NCBI GenBank assembly: GCA_016722025.1
Contig: JADKGZ010000006.1
Coordinates: 62,001 to 126,000, forward strand
Source of the DNA: Acidimicrobiaceae bacterium
Lineage (GTDB): Bacteria; Actinomycetota; Acidimicrobiia; Acidimicrobiales; Ilumatobacteraceae
DNA: 64,000 bases
Direction: 5' to 3'
The position numbers and the translations under genes were made by a program. This document shows, piece after piece, positions 16,789 through 25,777 of the stretch (the stretch's first letter is position 1; each line of letters starts with the position of its first letter). Below the pieces are notes generated by a model, which had not been told where the DNA came from, did no database searches, and was given only the letters and a program-made list of their open reading frames with translations.

Positions 16789-18045
16789 ATGCGTTCGCGG
16801 CATGGAAGATGGCGACCTGCCCTACCGCTGGTGATCTGCAGCGCGCTGGCCCTGGCCGCGTGTGCGAGCAGCGCGGCGTCGGGTCCGCCCTCTGCTCTCA
16901 CGGACACCAGTGCGCCGACCGCTGTCGAGCCGACGATCGCCACCGTGCCCCTGTCCACCGTGCCCCCAACGACCGTGCCCCCAACGACCGTGCCCCCAAC
17001 GACCGCGCCCCCGACCACGGTGCCGCCGTCGACGACGGAGTCCGCGACGGGCCGAGTGACGATGGCGTTCACCGGCGATGTGTTGGCGCACCGGGTGATC
17101 AACCGTGCGGCACTGCAGCCCGACGGCAGCTACGACTACACCTCGATGCTCGCCAACATCGCTCCACTCGTCAGTACCGCCGACATCGCCGTGTGCCACC
17201 TCGAGGCGCCGATCGCCCCGCCCGATCAAGAGGTCATGGTCGAACCACAGCGGATCTCGTCCGCTGCATCGATCACGAACGCGCTGGCGTTTGCAGGGTT
17301 CGATCGCTGCTCCACTGCATCGAACCACTCCGTCGATCGCGGCGCCGCCGGCGTCGATGCCACCGTTGCAGCGTTCGCGGCGGCCGGCATGGGGCAGTCG
17401 GGCGTCGCACGCACCGAAGCCGAGCGGCTGCCGGCGTTGATGACCGTGAACGGGGTCAAGGTGGCGCACCTCGCCTACTCGTACGGGTTCGACGGCACGC
17501 CGCTGCCCGCCGGCGAGCCATGGCGGGCCAACATCATCGACCCGGCGTCGATCATCGCCGACGCCCGCGCCGAACGAGCGCTGGGGGCGGAGGTGGTGGT
17601 GGTCAGCCTGCACTGGGGTGCGTCGATGGCTTCGAACCCCACCGCCGACCAGCAGCGGGTGGCCGAGGCCGTCACAGCCAGCGGCGACGTGAACCTGATC
17701 GTCGGCCACCACTCGCACGTCATCCAGCCGATCAGCCAGGTGAACGGTGTCTGGGTGGTGTGGGGGATGAGCAACTTCCTCTCCGCGCTGCCCACCAGCG
17801 ACCAGTGGCCGGCGAAGTCGCAGGACGGCGTGCTCGTCTCGGTGACGTTCAACCGTGCCGATGACGGCTCGATCGTGGTGTCGCGTCCGTCGGTGCGACC
17901 GACGTGGTGCGACAAAGGCAACGGCTACGTGGTGCGCTCCACGGCCGAGCAGAACGACCCGAACCTGTCGCCGGCCGTGCGCGAACAACTGCGCATCTCG
18001 GAGGAACGCACGCGGGAAGTGCTCGGCGAGGTCATTCCCGCGTAG
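16789..18045 (+). CDS. CapA-family (poly-gamma-glutamate synthesis-like) lipoprotein
   Basis: 418 residues: signal peptide with lipobox LAAC, a linker of Thr/Val/Pro repeats (VPPTT units, about 50-80), then a CapA-type metallophosphatase-like domain. It has FTGDVLAHRVINR, CHLEAPIA, TASNHSVDRG, SLHWGAS and GHHSHVIQPI, the conserved Asp/Asn/His positions of the family. TAGCCT seven bases before ATG 16789 supports this start over an in-frame GTG upstream. CapA proteins take part in capsule or poly-glutamate handling; no capBC genes are adjacent, so the substrate is open. Confidence 0.85.
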   Translation: MRSRHGRWRPALPLVICSALALAACASSAASGPPSALTDTSAPTAVEPTIATVPLSTVPPTTVPPTTVPPTTAPPTTVPPSTTESATGRVTMAFTGDVLAHRVINRAALQPDGSYDYTSMLANIAPLVSTADIAVCHLEAPIAPPDQEVMVEPQRISSAASITNALAFAGFDRCSTASNHSVDRGAAGVDATVAAFAAAGMGQSGVARTEAERLPALMTVNGVKVAHLAYSYGFDGTPLPAGEPWRANIIDPASIIADARAERALGAEVVVVSLHWGASMASNPTADQQRVAEAVTASGDVNLIVGHHSHVIQPISQVNGVWVVWGMSNFLSALPTSDQWPAKSQDGVLVSVTFNRADDGSIVVSRPSVRPTWCDKGNGYVVRSTAEQNDPNLSPAVREQLRISEERTREVLGEVIPA

Positions 18046-18054
18046 GGTTTCGCC

Positions 18055-18774
18055 ATGACCGAACCGTCGCCGCATGTCACTACCGAACGTCTCGACAGCG
18101 TCATGGTCGTGCACCTCGACGACGGCAAGGCCAACGCCCTGTCGGCCACGATGATCGCTGCGATCTCGACCGCGTTGGATGAGGCCGAGGCCGACGACAC
18201 GATCGGCGCGGTGGTGCTGCACGGCCGGCCCGGCCGCTTCTGCGCCGGCTTCGACCTGTCGGTGATGCGCGGTGGCGACTTCGCTGCTGTCGCCACGCTG
18301 GTCAGCGACGGTGGCGAGCTGGTACGCCGGCTCTACGGGTCGTCGGTGCCGATCGTGGCGGCCAGCACCGGGCACGCGCTTGCGGCCGGTGCCCTCATCC
18401 TGCTCGGCTGCGACGTGCGCGTGGGCGCCGACATCGACTGCAAGATCGGGCTCAACGAGGTGGCCATCGGCATGGTGCTGCCGGCCTGGGCCATCACGAT
18501 TGCACAGGAACGGCTGAGCCGCCGGCACATCCAGCTGGCAGTCGCCACCGCCCAGGTCACCGACGGTGCCGGCGCCGTGCAGGCGGGGTTCCTCGATGTG
18601 GTGGTGCCGGAAGCCGAGGTGCTGCCCGCCGCCATCGAGAAGGCGACGGAGCTGGCGGCGCTCAACGGCCGCGCCTATGCGGGCACGGTGCTGGCGTTGC
18701 GCGGGCCGGTGCTGGATCGCATGGCGGCCCAGGTCACCGCAGATCGCGAGGCGGGGGCCACACCCACTGTGTGA
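18055..18774 (+). CDS. Enoyl-CoA hydratase/isomerase (crotonase) family protein
   Basis: 239-residue crotonase-fold protein acting on acyl-CoA thioesters. The first oxyanion-hole segment is GRPGRFCAGFDLSVM and the second is STGHALAAGALILLGCD. The catalytic Glu pair of true hydratases is not both clear here: LNEVAIGM has one Glu in the expected place. It may therefore be an isomerase or other crotonase. TAGGGT, formed partly by the stop codon of the upstream gene, lies six bases before ATG, pointing to its own leaderless promoter. Confidence 0.85.
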   Translation: MTEPSPHVTTERLDSVMVVHLDDGKANALSATMIAAISTALDEAEADDTIGAVVLHGRPGRFCAGFDLSVMRGGDFAAVATLVSDGGELVRRLYGSSVPIVAASTGHALAAGALILLGCDVRVGADIDCKIGLNEVAIGMVLPAWAITIAQERLSRRHIQLAVATAQVTDGAGAVQAGFLDVVVPEAEVLPAAIEKATELAALNGRAYAGTVLALRGPVLDRMAAQVTADREAGATPTV

Positions 18775-18831
18775 ACCACTGCGATGCGCTCCGAGCCGAG
18801 GAGTCGGCTGAGCGCCTGGCAACCTGGCGGG

Positions 18832-19800
18832 ATGGAGAACTTCACCGGCAAGATCGCAGTCATCACGGGAGGCGGCACTGGCATGGGCCGCGAGCTGGCC
18901 CGCCAGTTGAGCGCCGAGGGCTGTCACGTGGCGATGTGCGACGTGTCGGCCGACAACATGGCCGAGACCGTGCAGCTGTGCGTCGCCGACGCGCCGGCAG
19001 GCACTCGCGTCACTGCGTTCGTGGCCGATGTGTCGCAGGAGGCACAGCTGCTCGCGTTCGCCGATGCGGTGCGCGGCGAGCACGGTACGCAACACATCAA
19101 CCTGCTGTTCAACAACGCCGGCATCGGCGGCGGCGGCAGCTTCGTCGCCGACCCGCGCGACGAGTGGGAGACCACGTTCAACGTCTGCTGGGGCGGCGTC
19201 TACCTGGGCACCCGCACGTTCATGCCGATGCTGTTGGCCAGTGAGGAGGGCCACATCGTCAACACCAGCAGCGTCAACGGGTTCTGGGCTTCGCTGGGCC
19301 CCAACATCCCGCACACGGCGTACAGCGCCGCCAAATTCGCCGTCAAGGGCTTCACGGAGGCGCTGATCACCGATCTGCGACAGAACGCCCCGCACATCAA
19401 GGCCTCGGTGGTCATGCCGGGGCACATCGGCACGTCCATCGTCATCAACTCCGGCAAGTTCTTCGGCCGCGAGCCCAAGGAGATGACCAGCGAGCAGCTC
19501 GACACCGTGCGCGACCGCCTGACGCAGCGAGGTCTCGATCTCACTGCCGCCAGCGACGACGACCTGCGCGTGGGCATGCAGATGCAAGCCGAGATGTTCC
19601 GCGACGCGGCACCCACCACGGCGGCGCAGGCGGCGACGCTCATCCTCGACGGTGTTCGCCTGGGTGCATGGCGCATCTTGGTGGGCGACGACGCAGTGGG
19701 GCTCGACGAACTGGTGCGCGAGATGCCGGCGGTTGCCTACGACGAAGCGTTCCTGCCGCACCTTCGGGCCCGCGGGCTGTTCTCCTTCGCCGTCGAGTGA
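18832..19800 (+). CDS. Short-chain dehydrogenase/reductase
   Basis: 322-residue classical SDR. The Rossmann motif TGGGTGMG is near residue 12, NNAG near residue 95, the catalytic Ser near 146 and Tyr164-x3-Lys168 (YSAAK). It prefers NAD(P) with an alcohol or carbonyl substrate that cannot be predicted. The C-terminal 90 residues are longer than in minimal SDRs. The start is at MENFTGKIAVITGG; an in-frame ATG 48 bases upstream adds unlikely sequence. It follows the crotonase gene with 57 bases between and may share lipid metabolism. Confidence 0.88.
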   Translation: MENFTGKIAVITGGGTGMGRELARQLSAEGCHVAMCDVSADNMAETVQLCVADAPAGTRVTAFVADVSQEAQLLAFADAVRGEHGTQHINLLFNNAGIGGGGSFVADPRDEWETTFNVCWGGVYLGTRTFMPMLLASEEGHIVNTSSVNGFWASLGPNIPHTAYSAAKFAVKGFTEALITDLRQNAPHIKASVVMPGHIGTSIVINSGKFFGREPKEMTSEQLDTVRDRLTQRGLDLTAASDDDLRVGMQMQAEMFRDAAPTTAAQAATLILDGVRLGAWRILVGDDAVGLDELVREMPAVAYDEAFLPHLRARGLFSFAVE

Positions 19801-19934
19801 CCCGCGGCCGACCCAGCCTGTTCGCCTCAGGTTGTGACCTTGGTCAGTGTTGGCGTCGCGAACGTGCCCCATACCGTGCGAGGTAGGAAGAGCAGGGCCG
19901 GGCGCAGGGGTTGCTCCGGCGGAAGGGATTGCTC

Positions 19935-20327
19935 ATGTCACATCAGCACGCAGTCGTCTGGATCGATCACGAGCACGCGACCGTCATCGACTTCGCGTTC
20001 GACGATCGTCACGTGGTGCAGGTCGAGCGCGAAGGTGGCCAGCACAAGGTGCATCGCCGCTCGGGCATACCCGGCAGTGGGAAGGCGCCGATCGACCATC
20101 AGTACTTCGACGCAGTGGCATCCGCGTTGGGTGATGCCGCCGAGATCTTGATCGTCGGGCCGGGCAGCGCGAAGGCCGAGTTCCACCGCGATCTGCAGGC
20201 GCGTCACGCCGCCGTGTGCAAGCGCGTGGTGGCCGTCGAGTCCGTCGATCACCCGTCAGATGGTGAGTTGCTGGCGTTCGCTCGCAAGTACTTCAAGCGG
20301 GTCGACGCGCTACGCGGCGACGCCTGA
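19935..20327 (+). CDS. baeRF-like (eRF1 domain-3-related) small protein
   Basis: 130-residue protein resembling the small bacterial family often called 'translational machinery protein', related to domain 3 of eRF1/Pelota. Visible features: HAVVWIDHEHATVIDFAF at the N-terminus, GQHKVHRRSG, then EILIVGPGSAKAEFHRDL and a closing DHPSDGELLAFARKYF. It lacks the other release-factor domains. GGAAGGGA precedes ATG 19935 at good spacing. Its cellular role is not established; a ribosome-associated or stress role is only suggested by the fold. Confidence 0.75.
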   Translation: MSHQHAVVWIDHEHATVIDFAFDDRHVVQVEREGGQHKVHRRSGIPGSGKAPIDHQYFDAVASALGDAAEILIVGPGSAKAEFHRDLQARHAAVCKRVVAVESVDHPSDGELLAFARKYFKRVDALRGDA

Positions 20328-20347
20328 CACGGCGCCAACCCGAGGCG

Positions 20348-22054
20348 CTACGACGCCGTTGTCGACGACAGGTGAACGGTGCGCCCACCGATGATGGTGC
20401 GGAGCACTCGTGCCTGCAGCAACGAGTTCGGTCCGTCGGCGAGTGGATCGCGGTCGAGGATCACCAGATCGGCGGCCAGCCCGGCGCGCAGCATGCCGCG
20501 CTCGCCCTCCAGATGACTCGCCCACGCGGCGTCGCGCGTGGCGTGGCCGATGGCGTCGGCAAGCGGTAGCGCGAAGTCGGGTCGGTGGGGGGTCAGCGTT
20601 GGGTCGCCGGGCGACTTGCGGGTGGCGGCGATGAACATGTTGGGCAGCGGTTCGTAGGGTGCGGTGGGCGTGTCGGTGCCCAGCGCCAAAGTGGTGCCGT
20701 GTGCGAGGTACTCGGGCCAGGCGAAGCCCCGCGCCGCACGCTCGTCGCCGAGCATTGCCACCCAGTTGGCCATGATGGCGGGGTCGCAGTGCACGGGCTG
20801 CATCGATGCGGTGATGCCCAGCGGCGCAAGCCGTGCGACGTCGGCTTCGTCGACGTACTCCAGGTGCTCGATGCGATGGCGTCGTTCGGTGGTGTCGCCG
20901 CGAGCGGCGCGTCGTTGCGCGGCCACTTCCAGCACGTCGATGGCAGTGCGCACGGCGAGGTCGCCGATGGCGTGCATCGCGATCTGCAGACCCGCCTCGT
21001 CGGCCGCCAGCACCACCGGCTCGAGGGCTGCACGGTCCCAGATCAGCTCGCCGGGCTCGCCGTTGGCGTACGGAGCCAACATGCCGGCCGTGCACCCGTC
21101 GATGGTGCCGTCGACGATGAGCTTGATGCCCGCGATGCGAACTCGGCTGCTGCCTTGGCGCGCGGCAAGCGCGGCGGCGTGAGCCACCTGGGCCAACTCG
21201 CCGGCGGGCCGGCCGGTGCGGGCGATGAGCCAGTGACCCACGACGGTGAACGCCAGCTCGCCTCGCTGTTCGGCACGCATCAGCGCCGCCAGGCCGCTGC
21301 GCTCCAGGCCCATGTCGACCGCGCTGGTGGTACCGGCGCAACGATAGGCATGCAGTGCTGCCTGTAGCTGCCGGTCGTGCTCGGCGTCGTCGGCCACGTT
21401 CATCACCGGCCAGGCCAGGTGGTAGCCGGCGTTCTCCAGCAACAACCCCGTAGCTGCCCCTGTGGCGTCGCGCACGATGCGGCCGCCGACCGGGTCGGGT
21501 GTGTCGTCGGTGATGCCCAGCTCCGCGAGAGCCGCGGTGTTGACCCACACCGAGTGCAGATCGTTGGCGTCGAGGTACACCGGCCGGTCGTCGACGATGG
21601 CATCGAGCATCTGACACGTCGGCTCGCCGGCCGGCACTGCCGAGAAGAGCCAGCCGATGCCGAGCACCCTTGGTGCTGACGGATGCGCCGATGCCCACGA
21701 ACGCAGTGAAGCGTCGATGTCGTCGAGCGACTTGGCCTCGCGGAGCTGTGCGCGGCGCAAGCTGGCACCCGTGTTGAGCAGGTGTGCGTGCGCGTCGACG
21801 AAGCCGGGCAGCACGATGCCGTGTTCGGCATCGATCTCCCGGGCGTCGCCCGCACACTGGCGGGCCTCGGCGAGTGACCCCACGAACTCCAGATGTGCGC
21901 CGCGTATCACGACCGCTTCGGCCCACGGCTGTGCCGGGTCGGCCGTCAGCACCCGGCCGTGGATGATCAGGCCGTTGTCGTCGTCGGGCATGTCGTCGTC
22001 GGGCGTGTCGTCGTCGTGCGGGTCGTCGTCGTGAGTGTCGTCGCGCTCGCTCAT
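20348..22054 (-). CDS. YtcJ-like metal-dependent amidohydrolase
   Basis: 568-residue amidohydrolase-superfamily enzyme. Metal ligands are in GFVDAHAHLL, then KLIVDGTIDGCTA, AMHAIGD, HRIEHLEYV and LALGTDTPTAPYEP, the order of the YtcJ (imidazolonepropionase-like) group. The N-terminus is unusual: about 22 residues of Asp-rich repeats (DDDPHDDD-type), encoded by roughly 15-base repeats at 21985-22045. TAGTCT seven bases before ATG 22054 is a leaderless-type promoter. The substrate is unknown. It is divergent from ligB. Confidence 0.85.
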   Translation of the reverse strand: MSERDDTHDDDPHDDDTPDDDMPDDDNGLIIHGRVLTADPAQPWAEAVVIRGAHLEFVGSLAEARQCAGDAREIDAEHGIVLPGFVDAHAHLLNTGASLRRAQLREAKSLDDIDASLRSWASAHPSAPRVLGIGWLFSAVPAGEPTCQMLDAIVDDRPVYLDANDLHSVWVNTAALAELGITDDTPDPVGGRIVRDATGAATGLLLENAGYHLAWPVMNVADDAEHDRQLQAALHAYRCAGTTSAVDMGLERSGLAALMRAEQRGELAFTVVGHWLIARTGRPAGELAQVAHAAALAARQGSSRVRIAGIKLIVDGTIDGCTAGMLAPYANGEPGELIWDRAALEPVVLAADEAGLQIAMHAIGDLAVRTAIDVLEVAAQRRAARGDTTERRHRIEHLEYVDEADVARLAPLGITASMQPVHCDPAIMANWVAMLGDERAARGFAWPEYLAHGTTLALGTDTPTAPYEPLPNMFIAATRKSPGDPTLTPHRPDFALPLADAIGHATRDAAWASHLEGERGMLRAGLAADLVILDRDPLADGPNSLLQARVLRTIIGGRTVHLSSTTAS

Positions 22055-22118
22055 CGTCAGAAGACTACGGCTGAGGATGCCGCCCCGGCCGAGCGCACAG
22101 GTGAGCTTGAATGGGGGC

Positions 22119-23597
22119 GTGGAGTACATCACCCTCGTCGAGGCCGCGCAACATGTGGCCGCCACCTCGAAGCGCTCCGAGAAGACCGCGCTGATCGCCG
22201 CACTGCTGCGCCAGGTCGCCCCGGCGGAGGTTCGGGCGGTGATCGGGTTGCTGGTGGGCGAGCCGCGGCAAGGAAGGATGGGTGTCGGCTGGGCCCGGCT
22301 GCGCGACGCTCGAGTGGCGGCGGCGGCAGCGCCGTCGATGACCATCGGCGAGCTCGACGACGCGCTCACGGTGCTGGCGGCCACCGGTGGCCAAGGGTCG
22401 CAGGCCGACCGCGAGCAGCAACTGGTGCACGCGCTGGGCCGGATGACGGCCGACGAGCAGGCGCACCTCGCACGAGTGCTCGGCGGCGAGATGCGACAGG
22501 GTGCACAGCTCGGAGTGGTCACCGATGCCGTCGCCAAGGCAGCAGGGGTGCCGGCCGCCGACCTGCGCCGAGCGGCAATGCTGCTCGGCGATCTGGGTGC
22601 GGCAGCCGAACTGGCGCTGGCCGGCCAGCCGTTGGGGGTGGGCCTGTCGCCACTGATCGGTGTGCAGCCGATGCTGGCCGGCACGTCTGCCTCGGTTGCA
22701 GACGCACTGCTGCTCACCGGCCCGGCCAGCGTGGAGTGGAAGCTCGACGGGGCCCGCGTGCAGGTGCACCGGCGCGGTGGCGAGGTACGCGTCTACACGC
22801 GCAGCCTGCACGAGATCGGTGCGCGGGTGCCGGAGGTGCTGCAGGCGGCGATGGCGATACCACACGACGAGTTCGTGCTCGATGGGGAGGCGCTCGGTCT
22901 CGATGCCGACGGTCACCCGTTGAAGTTCCAGGACACCATGAGCGGAGGCAGCGTGCTGCGACCGTTCTTCTTCGACGTGTTGCACGTCGACGGCCGGTCG
23001 TTGATCGACGAGCCGCTGCAGGTTCGCAAGTCGGTGCTGGCGCAGGCCGTTCCCTCGCACCTGCGCCTGCCCACCCTCGACACCAGCGATGCCGGCGAAG
23101 CGGAACGATTTGCGGCAGCGGCGGTGGCTGCCGGTCACGAAGGGGTGATGGTGAAGTCGCTCGACTCGCCGTACCAGGCAGGGCGCCGTGGTGCCGCGTG
23201 GCGCAAGGTGAAGCCGGTGCACACGCTGGACCTGGTGGTGCTCGCCGCCGAGTGGGGCCACGGCAGGCGTACCGGCCGGCTGAGCAACCTGCACCTGGGA
23301 GCACGAGGTGATGAGGGCTCGTTCGTGATGGTGGGCAAGACCTTCAAAGGCCTCACCGACGAGCTGCTGCGCTGGCAGACCGAAGCGCTGCTCGCCCGCG
23401 CGATCGGCGCCCCGGAAGCCGGCTACATCCAGCACGTGCGACCCGAGCTGGTGGTCGAGATCGCCATCGATGGCGTCCAGCGCAGCGTGCGGTACCCGGG
23501 CGGAGTCGCATTGCGGTTTGCGCGAGTGCGCGGCTACCGACCCGACAAGTCCGCCGCCGAGGCCGACACCATCGAGATGGTGCGCTCGCTGCTGTAG
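22119..23597 (+). CDS. ATP-dependent DNA ligase (LigB-type)
   Basis: 492-residue ATP-dependent ligase. An N-terminal helical DNA-binding domain (about 1-180) precedes the nucleotidyltransferase domain. The adenylated lysine is Lys208 in EWKLDGARVQVH, followed by YTRSLHEI, LDGEALG, FFFDVLHVDG, EGVMVKSLDSPY and the final motif AWRKVKP; an OB-fold domain follows. This is the extra ligase found in actinobacteria beside NAD-dependent LigA, probably for repair. GTG 22119 follows GGGGGC; GTG 22101 is an alternative adding six residues. Confidence 0.9.
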   Translation: MEYITLVEAAQHVAATSKRSEKTALIAALLRQVAPAEVRAVIGLLVGEPRQGRMGVGWARLRDARVAAAAAPSMTIGELDDALTVLAATGGQGSQADREQQLVHALGRMTADEQAHLARVLGGEMRQGAQLGVVTDAVAKAAGVPAADLRRAAMLLGDLGAAAELALAGQPLGVGLSPLIGVQPMLAGTSASVADALLLTGPASVEWKLDGARVQVHRRGGEVRVYTRSLHEIGARVPEVLQAAMAIPHDEFVLDGEALGLDADGHPLKFQDTMSGGSVLRPFFFDVLHVDGRSLIDEPLQVRKSVLAQAVPSHLRLPTLDTSDAGEAERFAAAAVAAGHEGVMVKSLDSPYQAGRRGAAWRKVKPVHTLDLVVLAAEWGHGRRTGRLSNLHLGARGDEGSFVMVGKTFKGLTDELLRWQTEALLARAIGAPEAGYIQHVRPELVVEIAIDGVQRSVRYPGGVALRFARVRGYRPDKSAAEADTIEMVRSLL

Positions 23598-23684
23598 CCG
23601 ACGGTGGTCGTTCCCGGCGCTCGACTGGCGCTGAATGATGATCCTGTGATCGCGCGCATGCCCTCGGGTAGGGTCGAAGCCGTC

Positions 23685-24287
23685 ATGGCAACGTTGCGAT
23701 TCAGCTTCGGCACGATGGGCTCGGGTAAGAGCACCATGGCCCTTCAGATCCACCACAACCTCGCGAGCCGCGACCTGTACGGCCTGCTGCTCACCACGCT
23801 CGATCGTGAAGGTGCGCAGGTCACCAGCCGGCTCGGCGTGGCAGCGCATGCCATCGAGGTGGTGCCCGATCTCGACATCTACAAACTGGCCGTCGACAAC
23901 TGGCCCATCCACTACCTGGTGTGCGACGAGGCCCAGTTCTACTCGGTGGCGCAGTGCGATCAGTTGGGGCGAGTGGTCGACGATCTCGGTGTCGACGTGT
24001 TCGCGTTCGGCCTCATCACCGACTTCCGTGGCGAGTTGTTCGAGGGAACGAAGCGGTTCCTGGAGATCGCCGACGAGCGAGTGGCGATGCAGGTCGAGGC
24101 GCGTTGCTGGTGCGGTGCGCGTGCCACGCACAACGCTCGCGTGGTCAACGGCGAGATCGTTCGTACCGGCGAGACCGTGGTCGTGGGCGACACCGGCGAT
24201 CACGCCGAGCAGCCGCTGTTCGGTGACGTGGTGCGCTACGAACTGCTCTGCCGCGCCCACTACCGCACCGGCGAGCTGGGCGAGTAG
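23685..24287 (+). CDS. tdk: Thymidine kinase
   Basis: Type II thymidine kinase of 200 residues for pyrimidine salvage. P-loop GTMGSGKST at residues 9-17, the DEAQF motif in VCDEAQFYS, FGLITDFRGE (lasso region precursor) and zinc-binding cysteines in ARCWCGARATHN plus CRAH near the end. TAGGGT ten bases before ATG 23685 suggests its own promoter. It lies 87 bases after ligB on the same strand. Confidence 0.95.
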   Translation: MATLRFSFGTMGSGKSTMALQIHHNLASRDLYGLLLTTLDREGAQVTSRLGVAAHAIEVVPDLDIYKLAVDNWPIHYLVCDEAQFYSVAQCDQLGRVVDDLGVDVFAFGLITDFRGELFEGTKRFLEIADERVAMQVEARCWCGARATHNARVVNGEIVRTGETVVVGDTGDHAEQPLFGDVVRYELLCRAHYRTGELGE

Positions 24288-24312
24288 GCCCGCCGCCGGC
24301 CGCGGCGGCACG

Positions 24313-25209
24313 TCAGAGAGTGTTGTCGGCGGTGTGGGCTCGGTGCTCGTGCTGCGACGCGATCACCACGTCGGCGGGGGCATTGCGCTCCCAGAGCACT
24401 GCGCCGAGGCAGGCCGTGATGACCCACAACGCGGCAACCACCGTGCACCAGGTCATCAGTGCCATCGCGGCGCCGATGGGCCCGAAGCCCTCCCACCCGC
24501 TGAGCAGCATCGGCAACAGCACGCGGGTGATCACACGGATGAGTGCCATGTCGAGGATCACCCCGGCCACGCCGCACCAGGCGAGGTGCTTCCACCCGTT
24601 GGCGCCATTGCGAACCAGCAGCGCAGGTGTGGCCGACCAGAGCAGGAACGACGGCAGCAGCCCGAGCAGGTTGAACACCATGTGAGGGATGCCCGCTACC
24701 TGCACCGTGCTGACGGCGACCGTGCCGATCTGCGTGCCGAGGAACAGGAAGAACCAGAGGCCACCGCGCCACACCTCCTCCAGGAAGGCGAACCGTTCGC
24801 GGCGCCATGCCCGCGCGAAGGTCTTGGCCACTTGCGAGGCCATCGGGATGCCCCACACCAGGAAGCTGGCCAGACCGACCACGGTCCACGTGCTCTTCAG
24901 GCTGGCGCCGGTACCGAACAGGCCGCGCACCTGGCTGGCGCCATCGCCCTCCAGTTCCAGCTGGCGGATGAGCAGGTCGCCGAAGCTCAGCGAGTTGCTG
25001 AAGCCGCTGAACCAACCGAAGCCGATGAGGATGAGAGGGATCACCGTCGTGAACAGCTCGAGGGCCAACAGGCCACCGAGATCCAGGCCCTCGATCTCGA
25101 AGAACCGACGAGTGGCGGCCACGGGGAGCCCGAGCCGGCGCGATGCCTCGAGCTGCTCGACGCGGTTGGTGACGGTTCCCTTCAGTGCCTCGATCGGGTG
25201 ATCTTCCAT
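24313..25209 (-). CDS. YihY/virulence factor BrkB family membrane protein
   Basis: 298-residue polytopic protein with about six hydrophobic helices, beginning after a cytoplasmic N-terminus of about 45 residues. The layout and stretches such as VAKTFARAWRRERF and SFLVWGIPMASQ are those of the YihY/BrkB family, once wrongly called RNase BN. Function in bacteria is unclear. Its start lies three bases after the stop of the DUF4190-like gene, so the two form an operon. Convergent with tdk. Confidence 0.8.
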   Translation of the reverse strand: MEDHPIEALKGTVTNRVEQLEASRRLGLPVAATRRFFEIEGLDLGGLLALELFTTVIPLILIGFGWFSGFSNSLSFGDLLIRQLELEGDGASQVRGLFGTGASLKSTWTVVGLASFLVWGIPMASQVAKTFARAWRRERFAFLEEVWRGGLWFFLFLGTQIGTVAVSTVQVAGIPHMVFNLLGLLPSFLLWSATPALLVRNGANGWKHLAWCGVAGVILDMALIRVITRVLLPMLLSGWEGFGPIGAAMALMTWCTVVAALWVITACLGAVLWERNAPADVVIASQHEHRAHTADNTL

Positions 25210-25212
25210 CGA

Positions 25213-25593
25213 TCAGCGCACCGCCAGGCTGGTGATGATGCCCACCCACAGCAGCAACCACAGCGCGAACAGGATGAGGAAGCAGCTGCCCACGATGCCA
25301 CACGTGCGCCCGGCGCTGACGGCGCCACGGTTGGTCCAGTTGACGCCGGGCTGTGCGTCGATCTCGCGCATGGCAGTGTTGCCCATCACCCACGCGAATG
25401 GGCCGCAGAGCCCGCAGAACACGAGTGAGAGGATGCCCAGCACCAAGATGGTGGTGCCATTGGGGTGCTCGCGGGGCACGCCGCCCCAGCCATAGGGATT
25501 GGGCGCGATGTGACCAGGTGTGTTGGTGCTCGACGGTGGCGGCGGAGGAGGTGCGCCCCATGGTGGCGGGTTGCTGCCTTCGTCGAACGTCAT
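25213..25593 (-). CDS. DUF4190-like small membrane protein
   Basis: 126 residues: a Pro-rich cytoplasmic N-terminus (GAPPPPPPSS) followed by two membrane helices (about 48-72 and 95-122) of the DUF4190 type. It has GILSLVFCGLCGPFAWVMGN and a conserved basic/polar loop between. TACACT six bases before ATG 25593 marks a leaderless promoter driving it and the downstream YihY gene. No function is known. Confidence 0.75.
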   Translation of the reverse strand: MTFDEGSNPPPWGAPPPPPPSSTNTPGHIAPNPYGWGGVPREHPNGTTILVLGILSLVFCGLCGPFAWVMGNTAMREIDAQPGVNWTNRGAVSAGRTCGIVGSCFLILFALWLLLWVGIITSLAVR

Positions 25594-25777
25594 GGCACGA
25601 GTGTACGACGACGATCTTGGGGGTGCCGGCGGCTGGCACCACCGGCACCCGGCAATGGCCTGGCGCGATCACCGCACAAGGCCGTAGCATGCTCGCAACC
25701 GTTCGGGCCAACGTCGTCCCGTGCGCCACCAGCCGTTCAAACCGACTCCGTTCAGTCGACTCGTGGAGCAGAACTCG

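Noticed and set aside
17281..17300. tRNA T-arm-like GGTTCGATCGC sequence
   Set aside because: It lies inside the capA-like coding sequence and no acceptor or anticodon stem is present.
16822..19872. Open frame of about 1000 codons on the minus strand
   Set aside because: Antisense to the capA-like, crotonase and SDR genes, which all have clear family motifs; composition is that of a shadow frame.
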